NCBI GenBank assembly: GCA_003008705.1 | Contig: PDUO01000009.1 | Coordinates: 62,001 to 126,000, forward strand | DNA length: 64,000 nucleotides | Source: Pezicula radicicola | Lineage: Eukaryota > Ascomycota > Leotiomycetes > Helotiales > Dermateaceae | Reading direction: 5' to 3' | Shown: one piece after another, positions 1 to 12,300 of the stretch | Numbering within the stretch: the first letter of the stretch is position 1 | Layout: every line of letters starts with the position of its first letter | Notes under the pieces: generated by a model | What the model saw: only the letters and a program-made list of their open reading frames with translations | Database searches by the model: none | Told to the model about the DNA's origin: nothing | Made by a program: the position numbers and the translations under genes

Positions 1-1366
1 GCAGATGGAGAAGCAGAAGCAGAAACAGAGACAGGACCAGCATCACGGGGTTTAGCGGTGATACCTGTAACTGCCGCCCGACCTGCAACAATTGGAGCAC
101 GATATCCCACGGATGGTGTTGATTGAGAAACTCCAGAGACAGAGACAGAGCCAGGGCCAGAGCCATTTCTGTACTGAGAAGGCGTCTGCGCTGCTGTTGA
201 TGGAGTTCGATGTCGCTGGTGCAACTGGCCAGAAGGATCATAAGCATTGAAAGGCAATCCGGCAGAAGCACTTGGTCCACGTCTCTTGGCAGCTACAACT
301 GACCAACTAGCGACACTGGCAGTGTTTGCTTCCGCTCTGGCTGCGTATGGATTGCTCGTAGAAGATTCCCCAGTTGTTGACATATTCTCCTTAGCTAGAT
401 GTGGTGGCTTCAGACCAATATTTGTGGCCTGCGCCACACGAGGAGCAGCAGCAGTGAACATGTTGGTAGGGCCTGCAACAGGAGCAACACAAGCACCGAC
501 AGCAGGAAGAGGGGAAGTTATTTGAGCGGTAGCGATCGGTGGTCGGTCAACATTGGCGGTCTGGCCTGCGGAAGTTGTGACAGGAGCTTCTTGCACACTC
601 AGGCTTGCCATCGACTTGTACGGACCGAAATCCATTTCATCCTAAATTCTATTAGAGAAAGAGGGCCTCACAGGCTTCAGAATACATACATAGTCGCTAT
701 CGCATTCTCCCTCAGGATCATCACCCCATCCATCTCCCCAGGACGGGTCCTCATCCGGTGCCACCTGAGTGTTAGGAGCAGCAAGTGTTGTTACATCAGG
801 CTCGGCAGCTTCTTTCCACGAGATGCACTGCTTGCACCACTTAAAGATGATATTAGTTGTGAGTCTGTAACTGAGTTTTGCCATGGGAGAAGGACTTACA
901 TGACCCGCATCTCGTCCCTGGCGTTGTGACTTGCTGAAGTCATCAAGGACTTTCACCATTGTACAAGGCCCTTCACATTGCATCTCATGGACCTAAAGAT
1001 GAAGATGTTAGATCTGTTTAGAAAGCATGGCTACGGAAATGAAGTTACCTGTTCTCCTCTGCATCCTCGGCATGTAACATCAGCATTTGTAGAATTGAAC
1101 TTCGCGCCATTTGCAACTCTGAACTTATAGTTATTCAATTCCTTGTTGGAGTACGCTGGCGGAGGCTTATTCTTCTTGCATAATCTGCATTGGAACCTGT
1201 ATAATGTTAAAGGTCGTTGGGGCCACTGGGAATTGCTAAACCTACATGTTCAGAAGAGGAACATTGTTGCGTCTCCTCATGTTAGTCGATATTTCTGGCA
1301 AGGTGATATGATATTGGCTTACTGTTCAGACGTCATACTGGTGAACTTTTGGTTGTTGGGAGGCAT
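1..1366 (-). CDS. Stc1-domain protein, C-terminus cut by the window edge
   Basis: This is a minus-strand gene that starts at the ATG at 1366 and runs off the left edge. I join exons 1366-1323, 1196-1049, 992-900 and one from 839; a further intron begins near 685, after a GACTAT codon pair. The N-terminus carries paired cysteines (CRLCKK, then CRGCRG), followed by a second block with CEGPC, a DDFSKSQR segment and a final CKQC pair. This cysteine layout and the FSKSQR motif are typical of the Stc1 domain. In fission yeast Stc1 links Argonaute/RITS to the CLRC H3K9 methyltransferase; in filamentous fungi the domain occurs in proteins of mostly unknown role. The remaining visible protein is rich in Ser, Thr, Ala and Pro and looks disordered. 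A role in heterochromatin is family-based inference. The domain call is fairly secure, but the C-terminal half is not visible. Confidence 0.72.
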
Positions 1367-4300
1367 CTTTGCGATTGTCACTCGACTATGTGTACCTTGT
1401 TATTGAATGTTGAATAAGAAGTAAAGACAGGATGGGGTGGTTGATGGAAGGAGATGGTGATTGGTGAAAAGTGCTAGGTCAAAAGCTGGTGTGGGTGAAT
1501 AGATCTGTGAGGCAGAGCTTGAAGCTGAAACGCAACTTTTCGTTTGTTGCCAAGTGCAGTGGTAGGAAATCAAAGCCGGTGGAGAGAAGTGAGAGGGGAA
1601 GGTGAGGGGGAGCATACGAAGCCAAAACTGAAGTTGAAAAGGGTCGCAGGGAAGACTGTGAGCAAACTTGATGGAGGATGTCCTTCAGCTTACCTGCCCA
1701 AGCTTGTGGTCTTTGAATGTTCGTTGGTTGCTTAGAATGGTGCAGGAGTAGGTGATGTCGTTTCTTGATCCACTGCAGAACTTGATAGACAGTGCGGCGC
1801 CCTCTGGATCTTGACTGATGTGGAGTGGAGGTCTGCGATGGAGGTAGAGGAGAAGGGAGTTTCAAATCAAACTGCCTAGGCTCCTCGAAGAGATGGAGAC
1901 AGATGAGAAGAAGCGTATTGTGCTAGAGAATTACCATTCTAGTCAAGGAGAAGCAACATAGATATGAAGCCCGTACCTTGCCTGGAAGAGATGTTGATTG
2001 TTGATTATTGTAGAAATGTTTGTTCGGTGCTGCGATTCAGGAGAAAGATACTAGCGCCCCTCTAGAACCTTGGTAGAAGGCGGCAAGAACGCGGGGAAGA
2101 AGGGAAGGAAGGACCTGAGCTGAGCTACAAAGCACCAAAGAAGATGCCCAGTGCTGCCTCTGAGGGAATATGGGCGGTTTTCCCACAAAATTTCAATCAG
2201 CCTCAACGGTTGCTTGCGTCTAGATCTGTTTGTCTTTTGCTTCAACACGGCACATTCGGAGAAACTAGGCCACAATAGCCTTCGTCCTTGTGAGAAACAA
2301 GACGATAATCTATTCCTTTTTCTCCTAGCTCTTCACATATTGAAGCGTATCTGGTAAATGATAATACACAGCACTTGCCAAGGACTTCCAAATGGGAGAC
2401 TTCGGATTATCTTACTGTCTTTTACCAATTACTCTGCTTCTTTACTTTACTACTCTTTGAAGGAGCTGTCCCCAAAGGCCCTCACTTCAGGCCCTCCTCT
2501 AGATTTCTTTTACACCCAGTCGATTTGGAACATCCGATGATCCATAAGTAGCACGAAGCTGTATATTTGTTCCTTTTCAGCTTTCGCGCTCCACATCATG
2601 TGGTGCAGTGAGGGCCAAAATCTTCAAGGGAAAGCATTGCCTTCGAAATTTGCTCCTCACTTGTTTTTTTAAGACTAAGATGTGATGTAGCAAGACTTAG
2701 AGCGGGCAGCTATGCGCTTTTCTTGTCAACACCAAGGAGACCATGTTACAATTTGTAAAAGTATCACCCTCCCTTCCCCAAAATTGGATGAAAATGAAAT
2801 AACTCTAAAGAACCAGTACAGACGCATACGGAGTAGAGGGACTGCCTCTCCGGAGCTCCAGCAAGTACACTTTGAATCAAAATACCACGAAGGCCTAGCG
2901 ACCACCCATTCACCACTGAACACCTTCGGACATCCGTAACCTTCACAATAAATATCTATGGTAGCTTGCTACCACGGATTACGGACGGAGCCGCTGCAGG
3001 ATCCCTTCAGTGATTTGTACGAAGTATTCAACTGGCTCCGATGGGTTCATCTTATCCTCTGCTCGCCCCTGAATATTTCGTTGCAGCGACCTGCGCTCTC
3101 TCATCTCCCGCGCCGGATTGAAGAACCGCAAACCCGGCGCTCTGGCTTGGGGTTGGGTGAAACAACACCGTCCGATCGTTATTCGATGGCTGGAGCATGG
3201 ATTGAACGGACGTTGTGACTCAGGAGATTTGCCACACGTCCATATCCTCGCACGTCGTATCCCTCTTGCCGAGCAGAGAAGGTCACGGCCTTTGGGCATT
3301 ATTATTATTTCACATCAATTTAAGGCACCCTGCATAAACTTACACTTCGTACGCATACCATACTACCGAGTATACCAGGCACATTTTTGAGGATGCGAGG
3401 AGTCAACTTAGGAGATAGTCAAAACCAGTTACAAGCGTCATGGATGACAGCAGCTCAAGAGTGCTCAACTGCTCTCGAAGCCCCAGGCTCCCTTTAAAGC
3501 CAGCTAACAGCGCGCCGGCCCATATTCGAGAATTCAGAAATCCATTCGACAGCGGACCGGGGAGTCCGGCAAATCAGGGGCGATGGCCTAGAATGGCTAC
3601 CTTAGTGGCTCAGGTTGATGGTGACTAAGGTACCCGAGCGTCCTTGAAGAGCAGGAACAGGCAGGAGCGGCATACGCTAAAACGAGATGAGCTGGCAGTT
3701 GGATTTTTTGGGAAAACCGGTATTAATCACGCCCTGAAGTGATGCAAGGAAGATAGGGGATGAGCAGGGAGATGTGATAGATAGTACGTGCAGTAGTAGT
3801 ACCTTAGGTACGAAGGTACGGATGCGCCCGTCGATGCTCGAGCGTGGTTCGAGGAATCAACAACGGCACGTTGCGTCGTGTGGTAACGATGCGCAAAGCT
3901 TTAGCCGTTGAAGAGTAATGTCTACGGTTCATGCGTGCCTTGCTGCGTTATTTCATAATTTCATTTAATAGGCAGAGTGGTTGGTGTCTGAGCACCTGAA
4001 GTAGCTGACGAAATCATAAAGTTATGTCGAGGTCCCTGCGGTATGCACGCTCGAGAAGACTAAATTTCAGCCTTCCATGGGGGTCGCCATACTACTTGCA
4101 TTGATCTTGCGAAACTGGAAAGGATCTGGGTTGGCTAGAGTCTCTATACTACAAAGTACTACTGTTGTCCAGGCTTGGATGTCGAAACATTAGGCATTGT
4201 TTATGCCTATCGCATTAAGGTCCACAGTGTTTCTAAGGCATTATCGCTGTACTTAATCTTGTTACTCCTCACCACTGGCCCCTATGGACCAGTGAGCACT

Positions 4301-5891
4301 GAGGTGTGAGAGCTGCTGAGTCGTTGACGCTGCAATCTGCCTCTTCACTTTGCAGCGGACTGCGAAGGATTCTGATCACTTTCGCTGTAGAAGTCGGAGC
4401 ATTGTTATGTACCAAAAGAAAGCAAAAACAGATTCGTGTTAAATGTCAAATGTTAATGTCAAATATCTCATGCACTGTACTAAAAACAATACACGTGCGA
4501 GAGACACCATTCTGCAGACAGAGAACTATCGAATCCCGGTCGTGGATTCAAGCAGACGGAACGCGCCTCACTTACCTTACTCCGTACGAACCAACCACGA
4601 CGTCTCTTGCATCTCTCACCACACTACCTTCTTTTCCACCCTCCCCCGTCACCTCACGTCTGCAAACCATCGCCATACGCCATACCTCATGTGCAAACAA
4701 TAAACACGCTCTTTAACCTACACTGCTACTGCTACTACTGTACTCAACCCCCATTTCACCGCCTAGCCAGGCCCGCATTAATCGTCCTCGCCCCAATCCC
4801 AAACTCCCTGGATTCTCGCGCCAACTGTTGGACGAATAAGCTTCATCGAGTCTTTGGCTGTGTTGGCATCATAACAAGCAACCAAAAGCACTCCTGTTGC
4901 CCGGCGGCGCACCAACATTTAAGTATTTCGTACATACTCCGCTTGTACTTCGACTGCTGCAAAGTGCAAAGTTCGAACGTACGACGCCTCGTACTCAATA
5001 CTGTATTCATTATTCTGGACTACTTTACGGATCGCTCGCCTGTCTCGCCTCCGATTGCATTTCAAACTTGACCCTCGACCCGGCCTCAAGTTGATTTGCG
5101 CCGATAATCCATTTAAGGCGGTGGAGCTTAGTTAAATTGGCCATTAAATCTCAACATCCCAGCACAGGTCTTTATGCTCCAGGAGCGGCTTCGAGAAGGA
5201 CGCCCAAGAACAATCAAGAACTCTCCGCGGTGAAGCCTGCGCTTCACTCATGCAATCTACACGTTTTACATACACTTCTTATGCACTCGAACCGACGGCG
5301 ACTCGAACAACGAATCCCCACACAACCGCCGCCAAAGTACGGGAGTCCCATTGATCACCCCCTATCGTAGCTACTCCTCCGTAGCCAAAATTACTACCGC
5401 CCTGTAGTGATCGGCCACGAGCTCGAGAAACCCAAGGACCCGCTCTCCAGCTCCCTGGAACAGCTTCTCCTTTGACCCTTACTATTGACACTACTCCTCA
5501 CTCATCAGCATTCAGTCTTCTTTCCTACAAACTTCCACGCTCTTTCATCTGCCACCGTCTTCGTCATTCCTTCAGGACCAGCTACCAAAGCTTCGCAATA
5601 GCTAGCCAACCAATACGACGAGCTTCAACCAAACATACACAACCCCTCACAACATCATCCGCCTGCATGTACCGGTGAGCCCAGTCAGCTCTTCTTGAAG
5701 AGCTCATCAACATCAGATAATATGTAAGCCGGGATTGGAATCCCCTCCCCCTCATTTCCATCATACAGAACCTGGCGCTGACCACATAGCCCAATTAGCA
5801 TTTCCCATCGAAACTGGACATCCAGCGCCAAAACCTTTTTACACTCAAAAATATATATACCCCAGGCCCCTAGCGGCCTCACAAAACCACA
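1367..5891. other. Gene-poor intergenic stretch between Stc1-domain gene and kinase
   Basis: This is 4.5 kb with no frame I can defend as coding. Several short open frames exist on both strands, but none has a family motif, acceptable splice signals or continuity beyond about 150 codons. The part near 1400-2050 is purine-rich on the plus strand, so pyrimidine-rich in the sense of the Stc1-domain gene, and fits its 5' leader. The part from about 4,550 to 5,890 is pyrimidine-rich on the plus strand and fits promoter or long 5' leader of the kinase gene, with several short upstream reading frames. Confidence 0.6.
5849..5860 (+). promoter_or_regulatory. TATA-like element upstream of the kinase gene
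   Basis: An ATATATATAC run lies about 35 bases upstream of the kinase ATG at 5892. If it is a working TATA box, the 5' leader would be extremely short. It may instead be leader sequence of a transcript that starts further upstream. The assignment rests on sequence alone. Confidence 0.25.
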
Positions 5892-8349
5892 ATGACGGTC
5901 GCATATGATCTTACCCATCGAGGTTTAGCCATATCTACACCTCAGAGTGGTTCTGGTACCGCATTAGAAGATCGCTTTGAAGTGTTGAAAGATATCGGCG
6001 ATGGTAGTTTTGGAAGTGTTGTTCTGGCTCGAGTACGGAGTGCTGGGTCTGCAGTAGCACGCCGAGGCACCGTTGTAAGTGCAATGTATACTTATGACAC
6101 ATGAATGCTAATAGATCTATCAGATTGCTATCAAGACTATGAAAAAGAACTTTGAATCTTTCGCGCCGTGTCTGGAACTACGCGAAGTAGTTTTCTTGCG
6201 GACTCTTCCCACCCATCAACATTTAGTCCCCGCGTTAGACATATTTCTCGACCCTTTCAGCAAGAAACTCCACATATGTATGGAATACATGGATGGAAAT
6301 CTCTACCAGCTGATGAAAGCTCGAGACCACAAATGCCTCGATGTAGCCAGTGTCAAGAGTATCCTATTCCAAATAATGCAAGGTTTGGAGCATATCCATG
6401 CCCATCACTTCTTCCACCGCGATATCAAACCAGAAAATATACTAGTGTCGACGTCGGCTCAACAGGATTCAGGCAACTCCTTCCGACGATACTCAGCCAT
6501 GGTCACGCCACCTTCTACACCACCAGCATACACGGTCAAGATTGCAGATTTTGGCCTGGCTAGAGAAACACACTCCAAACTTCCATATACCACCTACGTA
6601 TCGACACGGTGGTATCGTGCACCAGAAGTTCTTCTTCGCGCTGGAGAATACTCTGCCCCCGTAGATATATGGGCTATCGGAGCTATGGCAGTTGAGATTG
6701 CTACTCTTAAGCCATTATTCCCAGGAGGTAACGAGGTTGATCAGGTGTGGAGAGTTTGCGAAATTATGGGCAGCCCTGGGAACTGGTACAACAAGTCTGG
6801 TGTAAGGGTTGGTGGTGGAGATTGGAGAGAAGGTACCAGACTAGCCGGCAAACTTGGGTTCTCCTTCCCCAAAATGGCACCCCATTCCATGGATACGATA
6901 CTACAAACTCCTCAATGGCCATCTTCATTGAGTCATTTTGTGACGTGGTGTCTCATGTGGGATCCTAAGGCTCGCCCAACATCGACACAGGCTCTTGCTC
7001 ACGAGTTCTTCACCGATGCCGTTGACCCTCTGCGCCCAAAATCTTCTTCGAGGATGCTTGGCAGAAAACACTCCGATCTTAGCTTTAGAGGTTCAAAAGA
7101 TTCGACAGAAACCACACCAACTTCATCAAAGCCATCATGGTTCCGGAAGTCTTTGATCGGTCGAAATGAGAACGCACCAGTGGCATCTACGCAGCAAGCC
7201 ACCGGGAAGGAGAATATCGCGCCTCGGCCATCGCCAGTTCAGTCATCGACAGAAAATAGCATTCCTGTAGCGAAGACACGTCCAGCAGCTGGGAAACGAT
7301 CGACTTGGACGAACGGTCCTTCAAATGTCGCACCAATGCCTATCCTACCTACCATCAAGCCAATTTCTCCACTCTCCGATGCTGTGACGGCTCAGGCTAG
7401 CAGCCGAACACCTTCATACAGTGACGCGTACGTGAATGGAACACAGCACCCAGAGGACAAGGTCGCGAAGAAAATCGGTCGCCAGCTTTCTGTTGCATCA
7501 AACAGTAATCACTATGCCGAGATTCACAGACAACAAGCAGAAATGGCGTTAAATGGCAACAGCGGATTAGCTTCTCCCCCTAATGGACAGAAAGAAAGTT
7601 TCTTCTCACACCTGAGAAAGCGTGCGAGGAGGTTCTCGGGACGGAATCAAACACCCCTTTCTCCAAAGTCAGATGATATTGAGGCCCAGGCGGGATGTGG
7701 ACCATGGGCGAGCAATCGGTCCTCGATGGTCATTGAAGGAAATACCGGTGTGCTTCCAACAATACCAGTTCAGAAGGTGGAGAATCATGAGGCATTGGAC
7801 AAGGCATTACGGAATGTGCAGCAAAATCTTGATTCACCCCAGGGTGGCACTGCTCCAGTACCACCCAACCATCTAATCACACCGAGCAGTGTCTTGAAAC
7901 GGCATCATTCGCTTCCCCAGCAACAGCAACCTCGCTCAGTAGACAATTTACGAGCTGTTGGGCCTGTCTCCAGTAGAACTCGCCGATCACAAACAAATGG
8001 TGTCAGGCAGTATGATACCCCAGATGAAGAAGATGAGTTGCTTGACGAAGCACTGTCGAACACACGCAAAGCTATCAGACGCATGGATAGAAATTCTACA
8101 CAAAATGACACTCGACAACCTCTTCGACACTCGAACAGTAACCTGGGACTGTCTAATCCTTACCCTACACCCTCGCCTTCCGCTAACGGAAATTCTATTC
8201 TATTCGGGCAAGGTATCACCAATGTGACACCCACGCCCAAAGGCGCGGAACCGATTAAACAATCTTCAACGCCACCGTATGACTATGAGGAGAATGAGTG
8301 GGCTGCTGCGGCGGCGGCAAGTATCTTTGCTGCTCAAAATCGATTTTAA
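5892..8349 (+). CDS. Ime2/RCK-type serine-threonine protein kinase
   Basis: The gene has two exons, 5892-6074 and 6124-8349, joined by a 49-nt GT..AG intron, giving 802 residues. The kinase domain occupies roughly residues 28-360. It has a glycine loop GDGSFGSV (36-43), an AIK lysine (65), HRDIKPEN (159-166), DFG (203-205), a TTY activation-loop pair just before VSTRWYRAPE, and a roughly 30-residue Ser/Pro-rich insert between HRD and DFG. The TxY loop and RWYRAPE place it in the RCK/MAK group with yeast Ime2. Fungal relatives include N. crassa ime-2 and A. nidulans imeB, which affect sexual development and light or nutrient responses. The C-terminal 440 residues are Ser/Pro/Asn-rich and likely disordered, ending in an acidic-alanine tail. 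Nothing looks broken. The family call is strong; the developmental role is inferred from homologues. Confidence 0.9.
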
Positions 8350-9341
8350 ATAAGGCTTTTTTGCCAAGTTAGTCTGTATATCACTGGAGGAAAAGTTTTT
8401 TATATCTACATTGCATGGTGTTGAGGATCTTGGAGGCTTTGTCTGTCTTTTTGCGGAAGTCTCATTTGTCGCGATGACATATTTGTCTTCATTTGGGTGG
8501 GAATGTATATTCCGGCGTTTTTTGCTCACTTCGTACTCTCCTTGTCCTGAGCTTCATACCCCGAATAAAGAGTCGCCAAAGACGCGATTCTCTTTTTCAT
8601 TGTCTTCTAAATACCCATTATAGACTGCACTTATTGCTGCAAGAATCAGCAAATACTGCCTCACAGCGAAATCTCCTTTGTCAGTTCCTGGTGTCTGTCC
8701 ACTGGACAGGCACAAACTACTTTTACCTATCTTGGAACACACGTCGTTTTGGACGCCGTTATCTGTATATTTGGTGGAGATATGGATGGACGCGGGTTGT
8801 CACTAAGGATTCCCTAAGTATCTTTGGTGTATGGGGTTTGCGGGATTTAAGGTTGCTATCGCTGCTGGCATAGCGTATTCTGGGGTCCATTAGAAGGAAT
8901 AATATCAGATGTTTAATATCTCATTTCAAGGATATGCCTGAACATACGATGTGCTATGTAATTTACCTACTTATCTGAGCATAAATGGATAGGCCAGCAA
9001 GCCTGGGTAATTAAAAACCAAGCTGTATTTACAGTACAGTTGTAATAATAATAATAGTGAATTCAAAAGGTATCTTGGTGCCAAACCTGCATAAGGTTCC
9101 TACCTGCCTATGCTTCCCATAGACACAAGCAAGCTAATGCAAGGCTTTCCTGCAAGCAGTTCGCAAGGCTGCATGCCCCGCTGCGTGCTAACTCTGGCAG
9201 CCAGCCACCATTTCCACCGAGCGTTCTTTTCGTTCTTTCCTTCTCAACAACAACTGCAAACGGAATTTTACGAATATACCGGTCCTTACCTGGGCTCTGG
9301 GCCCTCACAAACTTCAATAATTCTGTACGAGTCGGGTCGAT
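8350..9341. other. Intergenic region, kinase 3' end to dcl2 promoter
   Basis: This stretch has no supportable gene. It should hold the 3' end of the kinase transcript and the promoter of dcl2. There is a short AATAAT run near 9043-9056. Small open frames near 8411-8873 show no family features. Confidence 0.55.
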
Positions 9342-12300
9342 ATGGACTATGAATCTGACAACTCGTCCTCCTCCACCCTCTCTCTGGAGGACCCCGATCA
9401 GAGACATTCCGGCGATAACGAAATTGTCGAGAACCTTACTGGTGACAATGATGATGGTTCTATTGATAGCGACGTGGCTGAGTGCTTGCCTTCTTCCGAC
9501 GTGGAGGATGCCGCTACACCTATCGTCAAACCTAGGCCTTATCAGCTTGAGATGAAAGAGGAGAGTTTGAAAAGAAATATTCTTGTCGCTATGGAGTACG
9601 TATTCGCGGAGGCAAAATTTCCTATTTTAGAATTTATCCTGTGGCGCGATACCGTAGAAGTTGTTCCTACAGTACATCCTGCAGCTAGCAAACCCTTTTA
9701 AGATTTAGCCCCGTCTTTCCATACCAAGTACTGTAATGCTGACTTGAAATTATGTAGCACTGGATCTGGGAAGACGCACATGTGAGTTAACTTGATCTCA
9801 TAGTCTTTTCACCTCACTTCACTTGGTCAACATATTTTATGTCACGTGACTATCAGGATCTGCATAGGTACCTAGGTGATACACCTAAAGATTGATGTGC
9901 TGATGAACCATTTGAGGCAGTGCGGTTCTTCGCATTTGGGATGAAATTTTGCGAATGCCTTCGGATCAGGTAGGTCATGGATTTCAATCTCACGTGTAAA
10001 ACTCTTACTTACTCTTAACAGTTTATTTGGTTCCTAGCTCCCACCGTGAGCTTGTGCTTTCAACAGTACGGATATCTCAAGTCCCAGATTACCACTGTTG
10101 AGTGCAAATTTCTTAGTGGAAATGATGGCGTGGATCGCTGGACAGAGCAAAGTCATTGGGACAGTGTTCTCAAGAATGTAAAGGTGGTTGTCACCACTTT
10201 CCAAATACTGCTGGATGCTTTGAGCCATGCATTTGTCGGAATGGAATCACTGGCTTTGATTGTGGTTGATGAGGGTGAGAATCCCTTTGTATTTAAGTAT
10301 GTATCACTAGAATTTGCTAATTCAAGGTCAAACAGCACACAATTGTGTTGGCAAGCATCCAGGAGCTCAGATTTTCGAGAAGTTTTACCACCCGCGAAAG
10401 TCAAATGGCCTGGCAGTACCATATATACTGGGTCTAACAGCAAGCCCGGTGATGAGATCAGACCCTAAATCTCTGGAAAAGATCGAAAGTACCCTAGACG
10501 CCATCTGCCGTACTCCCAAAAAGCATCGTGCTGAGCTTAGGACTCAAGTCAAGAGACCCGTCATGTCGCAAATATTGTATCAAAGTCTTCCGCATGAAAG
10601 CACACTTGGTGGATATACAAGCACGCTCGAAAGTCTCGGGCAAAGTTTCGCTAGTCTCAAAATCATAGAAGACCCGTATGTTCTTGATCTCATGGCTGAG
10701 GGAACCGAGAAGAGCAATAGACAGCTTCGAAAAGTTTTGTCAAGTCACAAAACTTGGTCCCAAGACCAGATGAAGCGCTTTCATTCAACTAGTCTCAAGA
10801 TATGTCGAGAGCTAGGCGCCTGGGCTGCCGACTACTATATTTCAGAAGTCATCTCGAGATACTTGAATCTGGTAGATATGAATGACAATGGCCTTGGCAT
10901 ATGGGATGTCTCCAGTGCGCAGAAGAGGTATCTGGCCGATACATTGAGAAAGGTGAGTATCACTCGTCGAACCTGCGACGCGCCTGTTGGAATCCCTCTA
11001 GTTTCTGATAAATTCACAATCCTTGTGAAAACAATTTCGCAAGAACCCTCTGGGTTTGCCGGAATCGTGTTCGTTCAAGAACGAGCGATGGTATCCGTCC
11101 TTGCTCATATGCTCGCCATACATCCAGAAACTCGAACCCGGCTTAAAGTAGGCACTATGGTCGGAACATCTGACCATAGGTCGCTATCGAGGGACGTCAG
11201 CGCGCTTGAGGATGTAGATTCACAGAAGAATACCCTCTCAAGGTTCAAACGAGGAACAGTCAACTGCGTTATCGCGACTTCTGTTTTAGAGGAGGGCATA
11301 GATGTGCCCTCATGCAACGTGGTTCTTTGTTTCCAGGAGCCCTCTAATCTTAAATCCTTCGTCCAGCGACGAGGGCGAGCACGGCAAAGAGATTCAAAGC
11401 TGATCCTACTCCTCGATTCTGAGTCTCCTAGGTTGTACGAGTGGCAAAAACTGGAAGACAATATGAGGAAAATGTATGAAGACGACATGCGATCTCTCCA
11501 GGCGCTCTTGGTAGACGAGGATTCCGGGGAGCATGACAATAGACAATTCAGAGTGGAAAGTACAGGAGCCATTCTTGATTTGGATAACTCGGTTTCACAT
11601 CTCTACCACTTCTGTGCAGCCTTGCCCCAGAAACAATACGTCGACTCAAGACCAGAATTCCTGTGCAGCGACGTATTATCAACAGCCGGATCGCTCGTTA
11701 GAGCTAAGGTCATCCTACCTCTCTCAGTCACTGAAGCTGTTCGTGTTGCTCAAAGCAGCAGGTTATGGCGGAGTGAGAAGAATGCGATTAAAGACGCAGC
11801 ATTTGTGTCGTACATTTCTCTGTACAAGGCAGGCTTGGTAAACGATAATTTGTTGCCTTTGCTGAGACACGATGCTGTTATTGACGAACTTGAATCCTCA
11901 AAGGTTGAGACTCGACCTTCGATGGTGTCAGTCAAGGAGCAGCTCAATCCATGGATCGAAGTTGCCGCTACCTGGAAAGATCTCGAAGAACGCAAAATGA
12001 CGAACAGCAAAACAGGCGGCGAAATTCGACGAGCATCTGTGACTCTTGGTGGTCTTAAAATGCAAGTTTACCTCCCTGTTGATGTCCCCCCGGTACCACC
12101 CTTTCCAGTCTTTTGGGACACATCTTCAGAGCTTAGTGTTTCTATTTCCGTGGATTACAAGACACCAGCCATAAGCGATATATCAACTGCCATGACTGAA
12201 ACATGGGCATTACTCAGTTCTGCCTTTGCTGCTCGGTATCCAATTGAGTGCAAGGGCTTTGTTGCATTATTCACAACAGATGGAGAGCCGCTCTTGCAGA

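Noticed and set aside
4306..5071. Overlapping plus-strand open frames of up to 154 codons
   Set aside because: No family motif, no consistent splice sites, and pyrimidine-rich composition that fits promoter or leader of the kinase gene.
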